From: Qipengyuania seohaensis | Lineage (GTDB): Bacteria; Pseudomonadota; Alphaproteobacteria; Sphingomonadales; Sphingomonadaceae | Assembly: GCF_002795865.1 (NCBI RefSeq) | Contig: NZ_CP024920.1 | Location: 2,577,001-2,641,000, forward strand | Length of the DNA stretch: 64,000 bases | Reading direction: 5' to 3' | Shown here: piece by piece, positions 1 to 7,544 of the stretch | Position numbering within the stretch: position 1 is the stretch's first letter | Layout: every line of letters begins with the position of its first letter | The notes under the pieces: generated by a model | Told to the model about the DNA's origin: nothing | The model's database searches: none | The model's input: only the letters and a program-made list of their open reading frames with translations | Made by a program: the position numbers and the translations under genes

Positions 1-589
1 TGGTCTTGAGCGGCACGCGCTTGCTCCCGCGCAGGCCCTCGTCGGCAGTGACCACGAACCGGCTGCCGCAGCCCTCGATACGGCCGGCCAGCGCCTCGGG
101 CGAAAAGCCGCCGAAGACGACCGAATGGATTGCTCCGAGCCTGGCGCAGGCAAGCATGGCCAGCACGCCTTCGATGATCATCGGCATGTAGATCGTCACG
201 CGATCGCCCTTCTTCACGCCGATCGCCTTCAGCGCGTTCGCCATAGCGACCACTTCGGATTGCAATTCGCGATAGGTGAGGGTGCGCCCCGGGCTCTGCG
301 GATCGTCCGGCTCGAAAATCAGCGCCGTCGCATCGGGGCGCGATGCGGCATGGCGGTCCACCGCATTGTGGCACAGGTTGAGCTTGCCGTCGGCGAACCA
401 CGCAATATCGACCGGGTCGAAAGACCACTCACCGCCCTTGGTCGGAGCCTTCACCCAGTCCAGCCGCTCCGCCTGCTCGAGCCAGAACGCATCGCTCTCT
501 TCCACCGAACGGCGGTACATCGTTTCGTAGTCGCTGCTGGTGCAGTGCGTGGCTGCCGAACTCTGCGGACGTTTGACGGTGTCGAGCAT
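1..589 (-). CDS. acs: Acetyl-CoA synthetase, N-terminal part (runs off the window)
   Basis: Minus-strand reading frame opening with ATG at 589-587, preceded by a GGAGA ribosome binding site, and still open at base 1, so about 196 residues are visible. It shows the N-terminal part of the AMP-forming acyl-CoA synthetase family: a GKLNLCHNAVDRH stretch, ITY-like TYREL, then KKGDRVTIYMPM, LACARLGAIHSVVFGGFSPEAL and TADEGLRG, which is the Acs pattern. Acs activates acetate to acetyl-CoA through an acetyl-adenylate in the cytoplasm. The catalytic core and C-terminal lysine lie outside the window, so propionyl-CoA synthetase cannot be fully excluded. It is divergent from a porin gene, which hints at organic-acid use (inference). 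Confidence 0.88.
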   Translation of the reverse strand, partial: MLDTVKRPQSSAATHCTSSDYETMYRRSVEESDAFWLEQAERLDWVKAPTKGGEWSFDPVDIAWFADGKLNLCHNAVDRHAASRPDATALIFEPDDPQSPGRTLTYRELQSEVVAMANALKAIGVKKGDRVTIYMPMIIEGVLAMLACARLGAIHSVVFGGFSPEALAGRIEGCGSRFVVTADEGLRGSKRVPLKT

Positions 590-730
590 GAAAGTGTCTC
601 CCTTCAGCGACGGCATAGCAGGTAAGCGGCCAGTCGCGCTTTCAGACGAAGGTCTTACGACCAATCGCCCATTTATCCAGTCCAGCCTTGCCCATCATAA
701 TCGCCCGACAAGAAATAGAGGGAGGTTGGA

Positions 731-2119
731 ATGACTGGGAAGTCCTTGAAATTGGCGCTGCGAACCGGCTTGCTCGCTTCGACCTGCCTGATCGCCGTGC
801 CAGCTTCGGCGCAGGATGCCGACGTCGAACAGCGGCTCGAGAGGCTCGAAGCGCTGGTCATGCAATTGGTGGAACGCCTCGACGCCAAGGATGGCGAAAT
901 GGATGCGGCCCGCGCGGAAACCGTCGCGGCCACACAGCAGGCGCTGGCCGAGACTCGCGCCCTGCAACTGCGGCAGGAAGAACTTGCCGCGCAGATCGAC
1001 GAGCCCAAGAAGCAGGAAGACAAGGGCTTCCGCGTCGGCAACACCACGGTGTCCTACGCCGGCTATGTAAAGCTCGACGCGATCAGCCAGCGCACCAGCG
1101 GCGGACAGGTCGCATCCGGCAGCATCGTGCGTGACTTTCTGATCCCCGGGGCCATCCCTGTCGGCGGAGACGGGTCGGGCTGGGACACGGATTTCAATGC
1201 GCGCCAATCGCGGTTCATCTTCAAGACCGCGACCGATGTCGGGGCCGAGCATACGCTCAACTCGCAAATCGAGCTCGATTTCATGGTCACGCCCGACGGC
1301 GACGAGCGGATTTCCAATAGCTATACCCCCCGGTTGCGGCAGGCCTTCATCACCTACGACAACTGGCTGTTCGGCCAGGCCTGGACGACCTTCCAGAATG
1401 TCGGCGCCTTGCCGGAAAGCCTCGATTTCATCGGCACGACGCCGGGTACGATCTTCGCCCGCCAGCCGATGATCCGCTACACCGACGGCGGTTTGATGCT
1501 GGCTGTGGAACAGCCCGAAACGACCGTGACATCGAGCACGGGCGCCAGGGTCATAGCGGGCGACGATTCGCTCCCAGATATCGTTGCCCGCTACAATTTC
1601 AGCGGCGACTGGGGCTCGCTGTCAGCCTCCGGCATCCTGCGCAATCTGAAGATCTCGGAGGATGATTTCGGCACCGATGGCGACAGCGCGATCGGATACG
1701 GGGTCAGCCTGTCCGGCAAGCTCAAGCTGGGCGAACGCGACGATTTCCGGTTCATGGGAACGGTGGGTGACGGGTTGGGACGCTATATCGGCCTCAATAT
1801 CGTCAATGATGCTGCGCTGGACCTCGACGGCGATCTCGACCCGATCTTCACCTATTCGGGTTTCGGCGCCTATCGCCATATGTGGTCCGACAAGGTCCGC
1901 TCCAACATCGCGGCGTCCTATTTCAAGGCCGACAATCCGGTATTGCTGACCTCCGGCGCGGTGACCGACGAAAGCTGGAACGTGCTGGCGAACATCATCT
2001 ATTCGCCAGTCAAACCGGTCGATATCGGGATTGAGTACATGTACGCAGAACGGACACTGGAAAACGGCCAGTCGGGCAATCTGCAAAAGATCCAGGTCTC
2101 GACGAAATACTCGTTCTGA
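731..2119 (+). CDS. DcaP-like outer membrane porin
   Basis: 462 residues. A signal peptide (about 1-28, ending PASAQ) is followed by a heptad-type coiled coil (about 30-90) and then a beta-barrel domain beginning near VSYAGYVKLDA. RDFLIPG, FNARQSRF and the GQAWTTFQN segment match the DcaP-like trimeric porin family, and the last residue is Phe as in BamA-folded barrels. The start is supported by GGGAGG seven bases upstream. DcaP porins pass negatively charged small molecules such as dicarboxylates; the exact substrate here is unknown. It is divergent from acs, so uptake of organic acids is a reasonable guess. Confidence 0.82.
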   Translation: MTGKSLKLALRTGLLASTCLIAVPASAQDADVEQRLERLEALVMQLVERLDAKDGEMDAARAETVAATQQALAETRALQLRQEELAAQIDEPKKQEDKGFRVGNTTVSYAGYVKLDAISQRTSGGQVASGSIVRDFLIPGAIPVGGDGSGWDTDFNARQSRFIFKTATDVGAEHTLNSQIELDFMVTPDGDERISNSYTPRLRQAFITYDNWLFGQAWTTFQNVGALPESLDFIGTTPGTIFARQPMIRYTDGGLMLAVEQPETTVTSSTGARVIAGDDSLPDIVARYNFSGDWGSLSASGILRNLKISEDDFGTDGDSAIGYGVSLSGKLKLGERDDFRFMGTVGDGLGRYIGLNIVNDAALDLDGDLDPIFTYSGFGAYRHMWSDKVRSNIAASYFKADNPVLLTSGAVTDESWNVLANIIYSPVKPVDIGIEYMYAERTLENGQSGNLQKIQVSTKYSF

Positions 2120-2139
2120 CGTCAGCGGGTATCAACCCG

Positions 2140-2202
2140 CAAACGAAAACGCGCCGCTGGTGGCTGGGTGTTCCCGAAGGATTGCCAGTCGCCGCGGCGC
2201 GT
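2140..2202 (-). terminator. Probable terminator of tRNA-Pro
   Basis: On the minus strand a 9-base stem (2202-2194 with 2157-2149, ACGCGCCGC/GCGGCGCGT) is followed by TTTTCGTTT. The loop is long (36 bases), so this is a moderate call. It lies just after the tRNA-Pro gene. Confidence 0.45.
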
Positions 2203-2221
2203 ATTTCGTTCGTGATCGAAA

Positions 2222-2298
2222 TGGTCGGGGAGAGAGGATTCGAACCTCCGGCCCCTGCCTCCCGAAGACAGTGCTCTACCAGGCTGAGCTACTCCCCG
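2222..2298 (-). tRNA. tRNA-Pro (anticodon CGG)
   Basis: Seventy-seven bases including an encoded CCA. The acceptor stem CGGGGAG pairs with CTCCCCG, the anticodon stem CTGTC pairs with GGCAG (one G-U), and the loop TTCGGGA gives anticodon CGG. The T arm GGAGG-TTCGAAT-CCTCT is normal. It reads proline codon CCG, which is frequent in this GC-rich genome. Confidence 0.95.
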
Positions 2299-2416
2299 AC
2301 CGGATCGGCCCGCAGTGAACAATCGCTGCGGGTGCGAAGCAAGGCGCGCCCTATAGGTGTGGATTGCGGCACACGCAAGCAGGCATTTTGCCGAAAATCG
2401 GGATAGGGCTTCCGCC

Positions 2417-3343
2417 GTGTCACACCAGCATTACGAACAGCAATATCTCGATCTCATGCGCCGCATCTGGCGCGAAGGCGACGAACGCCGCGATAGGACC
2501 GGAGTCGGCACGAGGTCCGTCTTCGGCGCGATGTTGCGCTTCGACCTCGCCGAAGGCGCGATGCCGCTGATCACGACCAAACGCGTCTACTGGAAAACCG
2601 CCACGCGCGAGATGCTGTGGTTCCTCACCGGAGACACGAACATCCGCCCGCTGGTGCAGCAGGGCGTGAAAATCTGGAACGAGTGGCCGCACGCCAAATA
2701 TGTGAAGGCGACCGGCCAGGACATCTCGGTCGAGGACTTTGCGCAGCGCATTGCAGAGGATGCAGACTTTGCCGCGGAATGGGGCGATCTCGGCCCGGTC
2801 TATGGCAAGCAGTGGGTCGACTGGCCCGTCTACACGCCCACGGGCGATGGCAGCTATGCCCGCACCGGCAGCGTCAACCAGGTCGCCGAGGTCGTCGAAT
2901 CGCTCAGTACCAATCCGGGTAGCCGGCGCCACATCATCGAGGGTTGGAATGTCGCCGAACTCGATTCGATGGCGCTGCCGCCGTGTCACAAGACCTACCA
3001 GTTCCATGTCGCAGGCGACCGGCTGAATTGCCTTCTCTACCAGCGCAGTTGCGATGTCGCGCTGGGCCTGCCGTTCAACCTGTGGTCGGCGGCCTTGCTG
3101 CAACGGATGATCGCGCAGCAGGTCGACCTCGAACCGGGCGAACTCGTATGGACGGGCGGAGATACGCACCTTTACCTCAATCACGAGCACCTGGTGGAAG
3201 AGCAGCTGTCGCGGGAACCGCAGGGCCATCCGACCTTTGAGATTCTGCGGCGTCCGGCCTCGATCTTCGACTATCGCATTGAGGATTTCGCGGTTCACGA
3301 CTACACGCCGCACGGGCCCATCAAGGCGCCCGTCGCAGTGTGA
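2417..3343 (+). CDS. thyA: Thymidylate synthase
   Basis: Converts dUMP to dTMP with methylene-tetrahydrofolate in the cytoplasm. The folate site motif RRDRTGVGT and the catalytic cysteine in LPPCHKTYQFHV (about residue 190) are both present, as are RSCDVALGLPFN and GDTHLYLNH near the C-terminus. I chose GTG at 2417, which opens VSHQHYEQQYLDLM; the upstream in-frame ATG at 2357 would add 20 unlikely residues. With 308 residues it is longer than the 264-residue E. coli enzyme because of an insert around residues 95-155, as in other long ThyA forms. It stands alone between tRNA-Pro and the bkd operon. Confidence 0.95.
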   Translation: MSHQHYEQQYLDLMRRIWREGDERRDRTGVGTRSVFGAMLRFDLAEGAMPLITTKRVYWKTATREMLWFLTGDTNIRPLVQQGVKIWNEWPHAKYVKATGQDISVEDFAQRIAEDADFAAEWGDLGPVYGKQWVDWPVYTPTGDGSYARTGSVNQVAEVVESLSTNPGSRRHIIEGWNVAELDSMALPPCHKTYQFHVAGDRLNCLLYQRSCDVALGLPFNLWSAALLQRMIAQQVDLEPGELVWTGGDTHLYLNHEHLVEEQLSREPQGHPTFEILRRPASIFDYRIEDFAVHDYTPHGPIKAPVAV

Positions 3344-3355
3344 TCCGGCTCTCAC

Positions 3356-3384
3356 TTGACCGTTTCACTCCTGTGAAATAAAAT
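3356..3384 (+). promoter_or_regulatory. Promoter of the bkd operon with a palindrome in the spacer
   Basis: TTGACC at 3356-3361 and TAAAAT at 3379-3384 with exactly 17 bases between, near the sigma-70 consensus. The spacer holds a perfect inverted repeat TTTCAC-TCCT-GTGAAA (3363-3378), placed where a repressor would block polymerase. The bkdA1 ATG follows at 3421 after GGAGAG. Confidence 0.7.
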
Positions 3385-3420
3385 AACGCGCAAGCGTAAG
3401 ATTGCGTCTGGAGAGAGTTT

Positions 3421-4752
3421 ATGGCCGCACGGCCCCCCGCCGAGGGAGATCGGAATGCCGCGAGCGCGGGCGACAACCGCCCTGCGCTTTCGCTCCATGT
3501 CCCCGAACCCAAGTACCGCCCCGGCGATGCGGTCGATTTTTCGCACATCCAGGTTCCAGAGGCGGGCGCGCAGGCACGGCCCGACGAGACCGCCGATCCA
3601 AAGGACATGCTCGATCTCGCGCATGACCTGATCCGCGTGCTGGGCGAAGACAACAAGGCGCACGGACCCTGGGATCCCAAGCTCGATCCAGAAACGCTGC
3701 GCACCATGCTCGGCCACATGGCCATGACGCGTGCATTCGACGAGCGGATGTTCCGCGGCCAGCGCCAGGGCAAGACCAGCTTCTACATGAAGTGCACCGG
3801 CGAAGAGGCGACCAGCGTGTCCGCTTCAATGGCACTTGCCGCCGACGACATGGTCTTCCCCAGCTACCGCCAGCAGGGCATCCTGATCCAGCGTGGCTAC
3901 CCGATGATCGAGATGATCAACCAGATCTATTCGAACCGGGGCGACAAGCTGAAGGGCCGCCAACTGCCGATCATGTACTCCAGCCGCGAGCACAATTTCT
4001 TCTCGATCTCGGGAAATCTCGCCACACAGACCCCGCAGGCGGTCGGCTGGGCGATGGCTTCCGCAATCAAGGGCGACAGCCGCATCGCCGCGACCTGGGT
4101 GGGTGAGGGCAGCACCGCGGAAGGCGATTTCCACTCCGCCTGCCTGTTCGCGACCGTCTATAACGCGCCGGTCATCCTGAACGTCGTGAACAACCAGTGG
4201 GCGATTTCCAGCTTCAGCGGCTTTGCCGGGGCGGAGCGTTCGACCTTCGCCGCGCGCGGCGTGGGATACGGTATCGCATCGCTGCGCGTGGACGGTAACG
4301 ACCCGCTGGGTTGCTACGCAGCAGAGCAATGGGCCGCCAACCGCGCCCGCGCCAATGCCGGGCCAACGCTGATCGAGTTCTTCTCCTATCGCGCGGAAGG
4401 CCATTCTACCTCCGACGATCCGAGCGGCTATCGCAGCGCGCAGGAACGCGAGGAATGGCCGCTGGGCGATCCCGTCATGCGCCTCAAGAACCACCTCATC
4501 GCCATCGGTGAATGGGACGAGGAGCGTCAGGAGAAGATGGACCTCGAAGCGGCGGAATACGTCAAGAAGGTCACCAAGGAAGCGGAAGCCAACGGCATCC
4601 TCGGTCATGGCCTTCACCACCCGTTCCGCACCATGTTCGAAGACGTTTTCGAAGAACTGCCCTGGCACCTGAAGGAGCAGAGCGAACAGGCCATCCGCGA
4701 ACGCGAGACGAAGTTTCCCGAAGGGCTTCCTAACGAAGGGAAGGGCGCATGA
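3421..4752 (+). CDS. bkdA1: Branched-chain 2-oxoacid dehydrogenase E1 alpha subunit
   Basis: 443 residues. The E1 alpha chain binds thiamine diphosphate and decarboxylates 2-oxo acids derived from valine, leucine and isoleucine, passing the acyl group to lipoyl-E2. The ThDP motif begins GEGSTAEGDFH (about residues 230-240) and ends at NNQWAIS. The N-terminal extension rich in Pro and Asp (RPGDAVDFSHI) is typical of the branched-chain enzyme rather than pyruvate dehydrogenase E1 alpha. GGAGAG precedes the ATG. Its stop codon overlaps the start of the E1 beta gene (ATGA), a sign of translational coupling. No E3 gene is in the window. Confidence 0.92.
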   Translation: MAARPPAEGDRNAASAGDNRPALSLHVPEPKYRPGDAVDFSHIQVPEAGAQARPDETADPKDMLDLAHDLIRVLGEDNKAHGPWDPKLDPETLRTMLGHMAMTRAFDERMFRGQRQGKTSFYMKCTGEEATSVSASMALAADDMVFPSYRQQGILIQRGYPMIEMINQIYSNRGDKLKGRQLPIMYSSREHNFFSISGNLATQTPQAVGWAMASAIKGDSRIAATWVGEGSTAEGDFHSACLFATVYNAPVILNVVNNQWAISSFSGFAGAERSTFAARGVGYGIASLRVDGNDPLGCYAAEQWAANRARANAGPTLIEFFSYRAEGHSTSDDPSGYRSAQEREEWPLGDPVMRLKNHLIAIGEWDEERQEKMDLEAAEYVKKVTKEAEANGILGHGLHHPFRTMFEDVFEELPWHLKEQSEQAIRERETKFPEGLPNEGKGA

Positions 4753-5810
4753 GCGACACCGCAACCAAAACCGCGCCGACAAGCGAAGCGCCCGCTGAAC
4801 GCCGCCTCAACATGATCGAGGCAATCAACGAAGCGCTCGACGTGACCATGTCGCGCGACGACAATATCGTCGTCATGGGCGAGGATGTCGGCTATTTTGG
4901 CGGGGTTTTCCGCTGCACGGCAGGCCTTCAGGAAAAATACGGCAAGAGCCGCGTCTTCGACACGCCGATTTCCGAATGCGGCATCATCGCGGCGGCAGTC
5001 GGTATGGGCGCTTACGGCCTGCGCCCCGTACCCGAAATCCAGTTTGCCGATTATATCTACCCCGGTCTGGACCAGCTGATCTCCGAAGCGGCGCGCCTGC
5101 GCTATCGTTCGGCAGGCGAATATACTTCGCCGATGACGGTCCGCAGCCCGTTCGGCGGAGGTATTTTCGGCGGCCAGACCCACAGCCAGAGCCCGGAAGC
5201 GATCTTCGCGCACGTCTCCGGCCTCAAAACCGTCATCCCGGCCACGCCTTACGACGCCAAGGGCCTGCTGATCTCCTGCATCGAGGACAATGACCCCGTC
5301 ATCTTCTTCGAGCCGAAGCGCATCTATAACGGCCCGTTTACAGGCTATTACGACAAGCCCGTACAACCGTGGAAAAAGTTCGATGCGAGCATCGTGCCCG
5401 AGGGGCACTACACCATCCCGCTCGGCAAGGCGCGGCTGGCGAACGAGGGCGAGGAACTGACGATCTTGGCCTACGGTACCATGGTCCACGTGGTAGAAGC
5501 CGTTTGCGCAGAGAAAGGTATCGAAGCAGATATCCTCGACCTTCGCACGATCGTCCCCCTCGACATCGAAGCGATCGAGGAAAGCGTGAAGAAGACCGGC
5601 CGCTGCCTGATCGTGCACGAGGCTACCCGCACCGCCGGTTTCGGCGCCGAACTCTCGGCTCTCGTCACCGAACGCTGTTTCTATCATCTCGAAGCGCCGG
5701 TCGAACGCGTGACCGGCTTCGACACACCTTATCCCCACAGCCTCGAATGGGCCTATTTCCCAGGCCCGATCCGCATCGGCGAGGCCCTCGACAAGATTTT
5801 GGCGGAGTAA
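4749..5810 (+). CDS. bkdA2: Branched-chain 2-oxoacid dehydrogenase E1 beta subunit
   Basis: 353 residues, a transketolase-like pyrimidine-binding domain followed by the C-terminal transketolase domain. Motifs seen are MGEDVGYFGGVFRCT, TPISECGIIAAAVGMGAYGLRPVPEIQFADYI (partly), RSPFGGGIFGGQTHSQSPE and HEATRTAGFGAE. With E1 alpha it forms the alpha2beta2 decarboxylase of the branched-chain complex. The start overlaps the E1 alpha stop by four bases and the E2 gene begins five bases after its stop, so the three genes form one transcript. Confidence 0.93.
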   Translation: MSDTATKTAPTSEAPAERRLNMIEAINEALDVTMSRDDNIVVMGEDVGYFGGVFRCTAGLQEKYGKSRVFDTPISECGIIAAAVGMGAYGLRPVPEIQFADYIYPGLDQLISEAARLRYRSAGEYTSPMTVRSPFGGGIFGGQTHSQSPEAIFAHVSGLKTVIPATPYDAKGLLISCIEDNDPVIFFEPKRIYNGPFTGYYDKPVQPWKKFDASIVPEGHYTIPLGKARLANEGEELTILAYGTMVHVVEAVCAEKGIEADILDLRTIVPLDIEAIEESVKKTGRCLIVHEATRTAGFGAELSALVTERCFYHLEAPVERVTGFDTPYPHSLEWAYFPGPIRIGEALDKILAE

Positions 5811-5815
5811 CCGCA

Positions 5816-7111
5816 ATGGCAAAGTTCATATTCAACATGCCCGACATCGGCGAAGGCATTGCCGAGGCGGAAATCGTCCAGTGGCACAAGAAGGTCGGCG
5901 ACACGGTCCGTGAAGACGAGGAATTCGTCGACATGATGACCGACAAGGCGACCGTCCCGATGGAAAGCCCGGTCGACGGAAAGATCATCGAGATCGCGGG
6001 TGAAGAGGGCGACATGGTCTCGATCGGCTCGATGCTGGTCGTGATCGAGGTCGAAGGCGACGTACCTGAAGATGTCGCGGAAGACGTCGAACCGGCCCCC
6101 GCTCCCAAGGCAGACAAGGTCGAAGAGCGCATCGAAGTGGAAACCTCCGATGCGAGCGATGCCGACGATGCGATGGCGGCCGATCCCAGCCCGCCGCCGG
6201 CTCCGACCCCGACGCCTGCGCCCGAACCTGCTCCGGCACCCTCGGCAAAGGTTCTCGCCACGCCTGCCGTGCGCAAGCGCGCCAAGGACCTTGGCGTCGA
6301 CCTTTCGCAGGTGAAGCCTGCCGAAGATGGCCGCGTGCGCCACGGCGACCTCGACCAGTTCCTCTCCTACAACTCCGGCTATTCGGCGGCTGCACCCACT
6401 CGCCAGGACGAGGAGAAGAAGGTCATCGGCATGCGTCGCCGCATCGCCGAGAACATGGCGGCGTCCAAGCGCAACATCCCCCACTTCTCCTATGTCGAGG
6501 AAGTGGACGTCACCGATCTGGAAGTGCTGCGCGCGCAGCTGAACACCAATCGCGGCGACAAGCCGAAACTGACGATCCTCCCGCTCCTGATCACGGCGAT
6601 CTGCAAGACCTTGCCGCAATTCCCGATGATCAATGCGCGGTATGACGACGAAGCGGGTGTGGTAACGCGGTTCGGTGCGGTCAACATGGGCATGGCGGCA
6701 CAGACCGATGCGGGCCTCATGGTGCCGGTCATCAAGAATGCCCAAGGCATGAACCTGTGGCAGCTCGCCAACGAGATTTCGCGCCTTGCAGAGGCGGCCC
6801 GCAATGGCACGGCCAAGAAGGAAGAGATGGAAGACGGCACGCTGACCGTGACCTCTCTTGGCCCGCTTGGCGGCGTGGCGACCACACCGGTCATCAACCG
6901 GCCGCAGGTCGCGATCATCGGGCCCAACCGGATTATCGAACGCCCGATGTATGTCAGCGACGGTGCTGCCGGCGAGCGTATCGAGAAGCGCAAGCTGATG
7001 AATATTTCCATCAGCTGCGATCACCGGGTCGTCGATGGCTATGATGCGGCGAGTTTCGTCCAGGAGCTTAAGAAAATGCTCGAAACACCTGCATTGATCC
7101 TGGTCGACTGA
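5816..7111 (+). CDS. bkdB: Branched-chain 2-oxoacid dehydrogenase E2 (lipoamide acyltransferase)
   Basis: 431 residues. One lipoyl domain (about 3-78) carries the lipoyl lysine K44 in TDKAT. A Pro/Ala-rich linker (about 80-145) is followed by a peripheral subunit-binding domain (about 150-188, TPAVRKRAKDLGVDLSQV) and the catalytic trimer-forming domain (about 205-431) with DHRVVDGYDAASF near the end. I chose ATG at 5816, just after the E1 beta stop; the frame is open upstream to 5369 but that part lacks homology. E2 carries acyl groups between E1 and CoA. The dihydrolipoamide dehydrogenase partner must be encoded elsewhere. Confidence 0.93.
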   Translation: MAKFIFNMPDIGEGIAEAEIVQWHKKVGDTVREDEEFVDMMTDKATVPMESPVDGKIIEIAGEEGDMVSIGSMLVVIEVEGDVPEDVAEDVEPAPAPKADKVEERIEVETSDASDADDAMAADPSPPPAPTPTPAPEPAPAPSAKVLATPAVRKRAKDLGVDLSQVKPAEDGRVRHGDLDQFLSYNSGYSAAAPTRQDEEKKVIGMRRRIAENMAASKRNIPHFSYVEEVDVTDLEVLRAQLNTNRGDKPKLTILPLLITAICKTLPQFPMINARYDDEAGVVTRFGAVNMGMAAQTDAGLMVPVIKNAQGMNLWQLANEISRLAEAARNGTAKKEEMEDGTLTVTSLGPLGGVATTPVINRPQVAIIGPNRIIERPMYVSDGAAGERIEKRKLMNISISCDHRVVDGYDAASFVQELKKMLETPALILVD

Positions 7112-7225
7112 TCAGGGCGCGGGCGCCTGATAGCAGTCGTACTGGATATCGATCGCCGATTTCGCGACCAGCGCGCCGCCTCCAAGCAGCGCCAGCGATG
7201 CGGCGAGTAATGCGCCCTGTAACAT
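7112..7225 (-). CDS. Possible 37-residue membrane microprotein
   Basis: A short minus-strand frame starting MLQGALLAASLALLGGGAL and ending with the QAPAP tail. An excellent ribosome binding site, GGGGGA, lies six bases before the ATG. The first 20 residues are hydrophobic and could be a membrane anchor or uncleaved signal; there is one cysteine near the C-terminus. The stop codon starts directly after the bkdB stop (convergent). I recognise no family; the case rests on the ribosome binding site and the hydrophobic profile. Confidence 0.35.
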   Translation of the reverse strand: MLQGALLAASLALLGGGALVAKSAIDIQYDCYQAPAP

Positions 7226-7341
7226 GCGACTTCCCCCGTTACCCCACGTGGAAATGCGTGGGTCACTGTCGCGCGCAAGTGGTTACTTTCAGGTAAATTG
7301 CGGCGCGGTAAAAAGAAGCGAAAAAAGGCACGAAAACTGCA

Positions 7342-7370
7342 TTGACAGGAATCGGACCGCCGCCTAGATG
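7342..7370 (+). promoter_or_regulatory. Promoter of tRNA-Asp
   Basis: TTGACA (7342-7347), 17-base spacer, TAGATG (7365-7370); the tRNA starts at 7403. The -10 region with its flank (CGCCTAGATGCGCGG) occurs again 31 bases later, up to the tRNA 5' end. Confidence 0.7.
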
Positions 7371-7402
7371 CGCGGCTCCCAAGAGGCACAGCGCCTAGAT
7401 GC

Positions 7403-7479
7403 GCGGGTGTAGCTCAGTTGGTTAGAGTATCGGCCTGTCACGCCGAGGGTCGCGGGTTCGAGTCCCGTCACTCGCGCCA
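7403..7479 (+). tRNA. tRNA-Asp (anticodon GTC)
   Basis: Seventy-seven bases with encoded CCA. Acceptor stem GCGGGTG pairs with CACTCGC, the anticodon loop CTGTCAC gives GTC, and the T arm GCGGG-TTCGAGT-CCCGT is normal. Discriminator base is G, as expected for tRNA-Asp. Confidence 0.96.
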
Positions 7480-7510
7480 CTTGGGACATTCTTCGAATGA
7501 TGAATGCGAA

Positions 7511-7534
7511 AGCGGGGCTTCGGCCCCGCTTTTT
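7511..7534. terminator. Intrinsic terminator after tRNA-Asp
   Basis: Stem AGCGGGGC / GCCCCGCT around a TTCG tetraloop, then TTTT. It lies between tRNA-Asp and the convergent MFS gene and may serve both. Confidence 0.85.
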
Positions 7535-7544
7535 CGTTTGGGCT

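Noticed and set aside
4614-5822. 402-residue frame antisense to the E1 beta gene
   Set aside because: Opposite a certain coding region and without motifs.
6180-6250. Low-complexity Pro/Ala codons as a DNA repeat
   Set aside because: They encode the flexible linker of the E2 enzyme, which is expected.
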